This document shows, in pieces, positions 58,301 to 64,000 of a stretch of 64,000 bases of DNA. The DNA is from Cyclina sinensis (Eukaryota > Mollusca > Bivalvia > Venerida > Veneridae). Each line of letters opens with the position of its first letter. The first letter of the stretch is position 1. The stretch spans positions 372,001 through 436,000 of the forward strand of contig JAAONU010000123.1 in the NCBI GenBank assembly GCA_012932295.1, written 5' to 3'. The notes under the pieces were generated by a model that saw only the letters and a list, made by a program, of their open reading frames with translations, had not been told where the DNA came from and ran no database searches. The position numbers were made by a program, and so were the translations under genes.

Positions 58301-61300
58301 CAAAGATCTGAAATTCTTAAAAAACACAATCCAATTGAAGTGTTTATATATGCTACCTTTTAAACATGTCTTGTAACAACAGGACAATGCTAATAATTAT
58401 AAGATATTGAACAGAAACCAATAATGTATAGTAGCAATGACTTCATCTCCAGTGACCCAAATGATGTAAAATATATGATCCCTTTCTACAACAGAGGTCA
58501 AATGTTACTGATTGTGAAGATAGTAAGCCTAAACCAATATTCTAATTTTTAGTTACTGTGACCTTCACCTTAACTGCAGTAACCTCTTCATGAATCCTAA
58601 GTGAGGTAATAATGACATACATTTGTACATTACCTTATAACTTAGTCTTCTTACAATATGTTAACTTTAACAATATTGAGGGGAAACTAAAACTGACCTA
58701 GCCCTTGACACCAATGACCCCTAAACAATCCCAAGTGAGATATATACTACCGTATTACCAAGTCTTACTACAATAGGCCAAGCATAACTAAAGATATTCA
58801 ACAGAAAGCAAAAATTTAATTTTAGTAATAATGAGCAACCCCTTGACCCTAGTGGCCCCAAAAACAATCACAACAGAGGTAATGATATTACACTACCTTA
58901 TTATGAAGTCTTAATAACATCAGCCAATTGTAACTTAAGATATTGTGTGGAAACCAAAAATCTACTTTTGGTACCTGTTACCTACCCTTGACCCCTAAAA
59001 CAATCCCTAGTGCAGTAATGCTATATGCTACAATGTACCTTATAACTAAATTTTATGACAACAGCCATTCTTAGAAACAGTGCAATTAACAGTGACTATG
59101 GAAAAGTGGAAGCCACTGGCAATGGTTGAGTTAGACGCCTCCTGCCCATCCTAAAACAACAGTATCATTCTAATAACCATTTTTTCAAGAAGAAGTGAAT
59201 GATGAGGCAGAATATTAGGCCTGAACATGATTCAATTGCTGATTAATTTATTATTTATCAATTACACTTGAAATTCAACTTTGTTATTTAACTGGAGCAC
59301 AATCATTATCAATTCCTCATATCAACTTGAAGCAGATGTATTACACTTCTACTCCCTTCCTTATCAGCTAGCTTATATGGCAATACAATAGTCTACTTCC
59401 TGAGTTCCAATCCAACACAGGAAAAGTGGATATTTTGGGATATATTTATTGCCAAACATATGTACAGAGGACACAAAACTGTAACAAGAGGGCCATGATG
59501 GCCCTGGATTGCTCACCTGAGTACCTAGGTTTGCTGTTAAGCAGTATTTCATTTTTTAATTGAAAATATGTAAGTGCCTACAAACCAAATATGTAAAATA
59601 TCAGTCAATAAATAAAGGCTCTATGACAGAAGGTAGAAATATCAATTATAAGCTATGGTGACCTTGACCTTGACCCAGTGACCTCAAACCCTACCCATGG
59701 GTAGAGGTCCATGCAAGGAACCTCTATACTGAATATCAAAGATATTGGTCTATAAATGAAGGCTCTATGAGGTACAGTAGATAAATCTACTTTTAGCCTC
59801 CGTGACCTTTAACCTAATACAATAATTTGAAAAAGATTGATAAAGCTTGCTTCATGCCAAATTTTAAAATTCTAGGTCTTGTGGTGTCAGACAAGAAGAT
59901 TTTTAAAGATTTTCTTCTATATTGTTATTTAAAACTTGTGACCCCTCGGGCGGGGCCAATAGTGACCCTAGGGACATTTTTCTAACAAACTTGGTAGAGG
60001 TCCACTAGACAATGCTACACACCAAATATCTAAGCTCTATAACTTACAGTTTCTGACAAGAAGATTTTTTTAGATTTTCTTATATAACTCTATGTAAAAC
60101 TAGTGGCCCCTGGGGCGGGGCCATTTTTGACCCAGAGGACAGGATTTGAACAAACTTGGTAGAGGTCCACTAGACAATGCTACACACCAAATATCTAAGC
60201 TCTATAACTTACGGTTTCTGACAAGAAGATTTTTTTAGATTTTCTTATATAACTCTATGTAAAACTAGTGGCCCCTGGGGCGGGGCCATTTTTGACCCAG
60301 AGGCCAGGATTTGAACAAACTTGGTAGAGGTCCACTAGACAATGCTACATACCAAATATCTTAACTGTAGGCCTTCTTGTTTCTGACAAGAAGATTTTTT
60401 AGTTTTTCCTATATAACTCTATGTAAAACAAGTGACCCCCGGGGCGGGGCCATTTTTAACCCAGAGGCCAGGATTTGAACAAATTTGGTAGAGGTCCACT
60501 AGACAATGCTTCACACCAAATATCTAAGCTCTATAACTTGCGGTTTCTGACAAGAAATTTTTTTAAGATTTTCCTATATAACTCTATGTAAAACTAGTGG
60601 CCCCTGGGGCGGGGTCATTTTTGACCCAGAGGCAAGGATTTGAACAAACTTCGTAGAGGTCCACTAGACAATGCTACACACCAAATATCTAAGCTCTATA
60701 ACTTACGGTTTCTGACAAGAAGATTTTTTAAGATTTTCCTATATAACTCTATGTAAAACTAGTGGCCCCTGGGGCGGGGCCATTTTTGACCCAGAGGACA
60801 GGATTTGAACAAACTTGGTAGAGGTCCACTAGACAATGCTAGACACCAAATATCTAAGCTCTATAACTTACGGTTTCTGACAAGAAGATTTTTTTAAGAT
60901 ATTCCTATATAACTCTATGTAAAACTAGTGGCCCCTGGGGCGGGGTCATTTTTGACCCAGAGGCCAGGATTTGAACAAACTTGGTAGAGGTCCACTAGAC
61001 AATGCTACAAACCAAATATCTAAGCTCTACAACTTACGGTTTCTGACAAGAAGATTTTTTTTAGATTTTCTTATATAACTCTATGTAAAACTAGTGGCCC
61101 CTGGAGCGGGGCCATTTTTGACCCAGAGGACAGGATTTGAACAAACTTGGTAGAGGTCCACTAGACAATGCTACACACCAAATATCTAAGCTCTATAACT
61201 TACGGTTTCTGACAAGAAGATTTTTTTAAGATTTTCCTATATAACTCTATGTAAAACAAGTGACCCCCGGGGCGGGGCCATTTTTGACCCAGAGGCCATG

Positions 61301-63967
61301 ATTTGAACAAAGTTGGTAGAGGTCCACTAGACAATGCTACATACCAAATATCTTAACTCTAGGCCTTGTGGTTTCTGACAAGAAGATTTTCAAGTTTTCC
61401 CTATATAACTCTATGTAAAATCAACTGACCCCTGGGGTGGGGTCAGTTTTGTCCCCAGGGACATAATTTGAACAAACTTGGTAGAGGTCCACTAGATGAT
61501 GCTTCATACCAAATATCAAAGCTCCAGGCCTTGTGGTTTCGGAGAAGAAGATTTTTAAAGATCCAACTTATAAAATCTATTTTTAGCTCCAGTGAACCAG
61601 AAATGCAATGGACCAGAACCATTTGAACAATCTTGGTAGAGCTTCATGCAAGGAACATCCCAGGCAAGTTTCATTAAATTTGCCCCATTTGTTTCAGAGG
61701 AGATGTCGTTTGAATGAAAAGTTGACGACGGACGGACGGACTGACGGACGACGGACAAAGACCGATCAGAAAAGCTCACCCTGAGCACTTTGTGCTCAGG
61801 TGAGCTAAAAACAGGCTAAACTATTATGTCTGACTTAAACAAATATAACGATAACAATATTGGTAGTGCAGACAGATGAAGTGCACTAGGGTAACTAAAG
61901 AGAAACATGATATTCATAGAACGTTTTCCACCTGTTTTTAATAATATACAGTAAAAATTCTGCTAATAATACCAGTCAAAAACTGAAAAGTCAGAGGAAT
62001 CTCTTCTGAGGAGGCATACATGTACATAGGAGAGACAGAACTCCCTTGTGTATCAGCTATCTTTTTTGAAGACGTAAAGTGTCCACTTTGTAACCTATGG
62101 ATACAGAGTTTGAACAACAGGTTTGTCATGGGTTTGAAATTGCTACACTGATTCTATATGCTGTTTATAGATATCATTATTTGAATTGCTTGATCACATT
62201 TACATAGTAGTATTCAGCTTAAGGTGTTTAGTTTAAATGGATATCTTTTTTACTATTTCTTTATAGTCCATCATTCAGAGGCAATGCAGTTTTTATGATA
62301 TGTGCACTGCTAAGAAAATTTAATTAAAGTTCTTTAATAATAACATGTAAGTACCCAAAAGATTTGGCAGTGCAATGGGAACATCAAGTTCTGGTACCTC
62401 CCCAATACCCGGCACGTAAAAGTAGTTCTCCGCCTGAAGCCGCTGTAACTCTTCATTTGTTTTGATTGTGCTTGGTGCCTCAGCCATCCCAGAACCCTCT
62501 TCTTCCAGAGCCGTACGAGTCTTTGTGACAACACCTAGAGGATCCTTTATTACATACTTTTTGTACCTGTAACATAATCATATATCTATATTTATTCATG
62601 TAAGGAGAGAATTTATGCAGTAGAAACTGTATACGACTTGATACTTCCTTGCCTATTAGCTTTTAATTCTAACTTGAGGACCTGAGTTTGAATATTATAC
62701 TTCTTCTGGTTACATTTACTAAGTCAAAGTGGTTCAGACATCCTTTAAGAAAAGAATACATTCAATGCAGATTTTACATGCATGCATTTATCAAAACTTA
62801 TCTAGGTATAAAAGCGACCGACTCACAGATGGGCCGATGGTGAAAAAAGAAAATGCTTATACATCTTGAAATTCTTACTGTAATTGTGAAGAACATAATC
62901 TAAACTAAGTGACTGACTCATTTTTTTACAGAAAAACATCAAAATATAAAGTTTTACACACTTTTATCAGTAAAAAATTTACCCTGTTAGTCACTGGGTA
63001 GATACTTAAGTTATAACATTAATTTTGACGAAATTTGATAACTAGACTCTGTGGCTCAGTGGTGTAGATTGTCGCTCCATATTTCACTGACTGAAAACTT
63101 TTTTTGTCAGTTTTCATGGTGAATTTTTTTCAGTTTTCATGGTGTATAGAAGCATAATATTATGTTTTTTCCATAGTATATCAACTTCTCTTAAATTTTA
63201 AAGAAAATAAAATTTTCAGCTTAATTCTGTGAGTCAATCGCTTTAATAAACAGCTGGACTTAAAAACATGTGAATGTCATAAGCAACTAAAATTTGAAAG
63301 CCAGTTCTGGCTACAAAAGCAAAGCTGGTCATAGAAAACTCTTACCTGTTAAAGTAAAATAATAATACCTGTTCTTGAAGAAATTTTTTTTTGCAATTTT
63401 AGTAATAGGTTTTTTTTTCACTTACGGATTTTCTGAAGTGTTGAATAGAAGTAAGGCACTAACAGAGGGTATTTCTTTTGGCAAACCCCCAAGTCCTTCT
63501 CCTCGATTCTCGTTGGTCTTTTTATTTTTCCTTACACTTTTGACATGATAGTACTGAAGCTTCTCTTTTAATACCATCTCATCTGCATTTTTGTGCTTAT
63601 CCTGGACATGGTAATTCTGTCTTTGTGGGCACTTTAGCTTACCGTCAGTCTTAAACACACTTTCATAATAATCGGTTGAATCTGGTGCTGGATATTTAGC
63701 TGAAGCAAATACATTGGTTGCCTTCTTACTACCTTTTATTTTATTTATTTTAGCTTCTGCAAGGTTAACTCTATCGTTTATTTTCTGCAACTGTGACTGG
63801 TTGTTTGAGACACGTGTATGAATTCTGGTAAATATTTCATCCGCAATTTTGTCAAGGTATTCGAGAGAGTCAACTACCTGGTGAATGGTTTCATCACGAC
63901 GTAGTTCCTCATGGACAACAGGTATGTTGAAAGGTTGATTACTCATAGCAGGTATTTGGAATTGCAT
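55373..63967 (-). CDS. WASHC1: WASH complex subunit 1 (Arp2/3 activator of endosomes)
   Basis: Four coding exons on the minus strand, 63967-63426, 62566-62355, 57442-57203 and 55833-55373, join in frame to 484 residues (human 465). WASH activates the Arp2/3 complex to build actin on endosomes for retromer-dependent sorting. The N-terminal WHD1 has IKGSKKATNVFASAKYPAP and EGLGGLPKEIPSVSALLLFN. Exon 2 gives ENYFYVPGIGEVPELDVP, exon 3 VTYSADLGSSIAPS, and residues ~299-355 are poly-proline. The C-terminal VCA has a WH2 motif (GRASLMDAIRKAGG), a connector (DLMSDLFAKLTMRRKGISG) and an acidic end with the conserved Trp (DDEGDWE). Start: ATG 63967 is preceded 12 bases upstream by an acceptor-like CAG, so a further 5' exon lies outside the window. 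ATG 63946 is an alternative. Introns 2 and 3 hold large repeat elements. Confidence 0.95.
56071..57166. mobile_element. 1.1 kb repeat element in WASHC1 intron 3
   Basis: The left end is ACAAGAGGATCATGATAGCCC (shown as ACAAG plus an imperfect palindrome). The right end is TGAGCACTTCATGCTCA, then GGTGAGCTAAAAA. The interior has about four diverged units of the 'cttggtagaggacctctagc' type and a short 'agaggagaaatcgttcaag' tail. The right end is only 36 bp from the WASHC1 exon 3 splice donor (57203). Confidence 0.75.
57443..58520 (-). other. WASHC1 intron 2, unique part
   Basis: AT-rich intron sequence beside exon 3. No exon, RNA gene or recognised repeat. Confidence 0.45.
58530..59080. repeat. 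Ancient degenerate array in WASHC1 intron 2
   Basis: Three or four strongly diverged units with 'gtgacctt', 'caatcccaagtgag' and 'acaataggccaag' phrases, distant relatives of the 145-bp family at 49180-50880. Confidence 0.55.
59484..61811. mobile_element. 2.3 kb element with homogeneous satellite-like core, in WASHC1 intron 2
   Basis: The left end is ACAAG plus GGGCCATGATGGCCC and GCTCACCTGAG. The right end is the 7-bp-stem hairpin TGAGCACTTTGTGCTCA, then GGTGAGCTAAAAA. A (ACGG)n tract lies at 61727-61753. The core is an array of about nine 165-bp units. Near the right end the TCTATTTTTAGCTCC module shared with the 300-bp family occurs. It has the best-preserved termini of its kind in the window. 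Confidence 0.8.
59940..61560. repeat. 165-bp tandem array, about 9-10 near-identical units
   Basis: The ACAAACTTGG landmark falls at 60150, 60316, 60480, 60645, 60810, 60976, 61142, 61308 and 61473, so spacing is 164-166 bp throughout. Units share CACTAGACAATGCTACACAC, CCCCTGGGGCGGGGCCAT and TTGACCCAGAGG. Low divergence points to recent amplification or ongoing conversion. Confidence 0.92.
61812..62354 (-). other. WASHC1 intron 2, part beside exon 2
   Basis: AT-rich intron sequence between the repeat element and the exon 2 donor (62354). Nothing else is recognised. Confidence 0.45.
62567..63425 (-). other. WASHC1 intron 1
   Basis: 859-bp AT-rich intron between coding exons 1 and 2. A tRNA box A-like GGCTCAGTGGTGTAGA at 63052-63067 may be a worn SINE fragment; no other feature. 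Confidence 0.5.
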
Positions 63968-64000
63968 ACTGTATAAACTCTGAAAGGATAAAAATTAATT

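Noticed and set aside
61780..61811. Helitron 3' end in plus orientation (hairpin followed by CTAA)
   Set aside because: Every copy continues CTAAAAA beyond the CTRR position, so the As belong to the element; the reverse orientation (TTTTT start, CTTGT end) fits better.

Overview
This 64 kb window is nuclear DNA from an animal, most likely a bivalve mollusc. The reasons are AT-rich sequence, multi-exon genes with GT-AG introns, a WASH complex subunit clearly related to the human protein, and very dense mollusc-style interspersed repeats: tandem-repeat-bearing elements with short inverted ends, tRNA-derived SINEs and (ACGG)n/(TCTG)n tracts. The species cannot be fixed by reading alone; a clam is an inference. 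There is no bacterial operon, phage, CRISPR array or rRNA gene.

Layout. 1-4218 (+): the 3' part of a single-pass membrane protein whose ~580-residue tail is packed with SH2-type tyrosine motifs (eight YxN, four YxxM). 5.4-13.9 kb: repeat country, with a 3.1 kb element made of ~300-bp dimeric repeats, a second truncated array and a 911-bp tandem duplication. 13.9-18.8 kb: single-copy AT-rich sequence, probably 3' UTR or intergenic. 18770-19714 (-): TMEM121-family four-to-six-pass membrane protein. 20622-21608: non-autonomous hAT element with a perfect 8-bp target duplication. 23191-30606 (+): C2H2 zinc-finger gene (three fingers at the C-terminus, one probable GC-AG intron), its introns holding SINEs and large fold-back repeats. 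30.8-35.4 kb: 39-bp minisatellite split by a Helitron-like insertion and a second element. 36.5-39.9 kb: duplicated relic of a retro- or Helentron-type endonuclease element. 40720-41916 (+): class A GPCR on one coding exon. 42510-46271 (+): five-exon small single-pass membrane protein. 48.6-54.1 kb: a 5.4 kb composite tandem-repeat element. 55373-63967 (-): WASHC1, four coding exons, with two large repeat elements in its introns.

How it works together. The genes are independent eukaryotic transcription units: signalling at the plasma membrane (the tyrosine-motif protein, the GPCR), endosomal actin nucleation (WASHC1) and transcription (the zinc-finger gene). The strongest unexplained signals are (a) the tyrosine-rich tail, which looks like a PI3K/Grb2 docking platform, and (b) several unrelated-looking repeat families that share one terminal design (poly-T at one end, CTTGT at the other, subterminal palindromes) and exchange internal modules. 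One insertion is proven by an empty paralogous site inside the window.

Exon joins were worked out by hand from splice consensus and reading-frame phase. Starts, 5' exons and transcript ends need RNA evidence.
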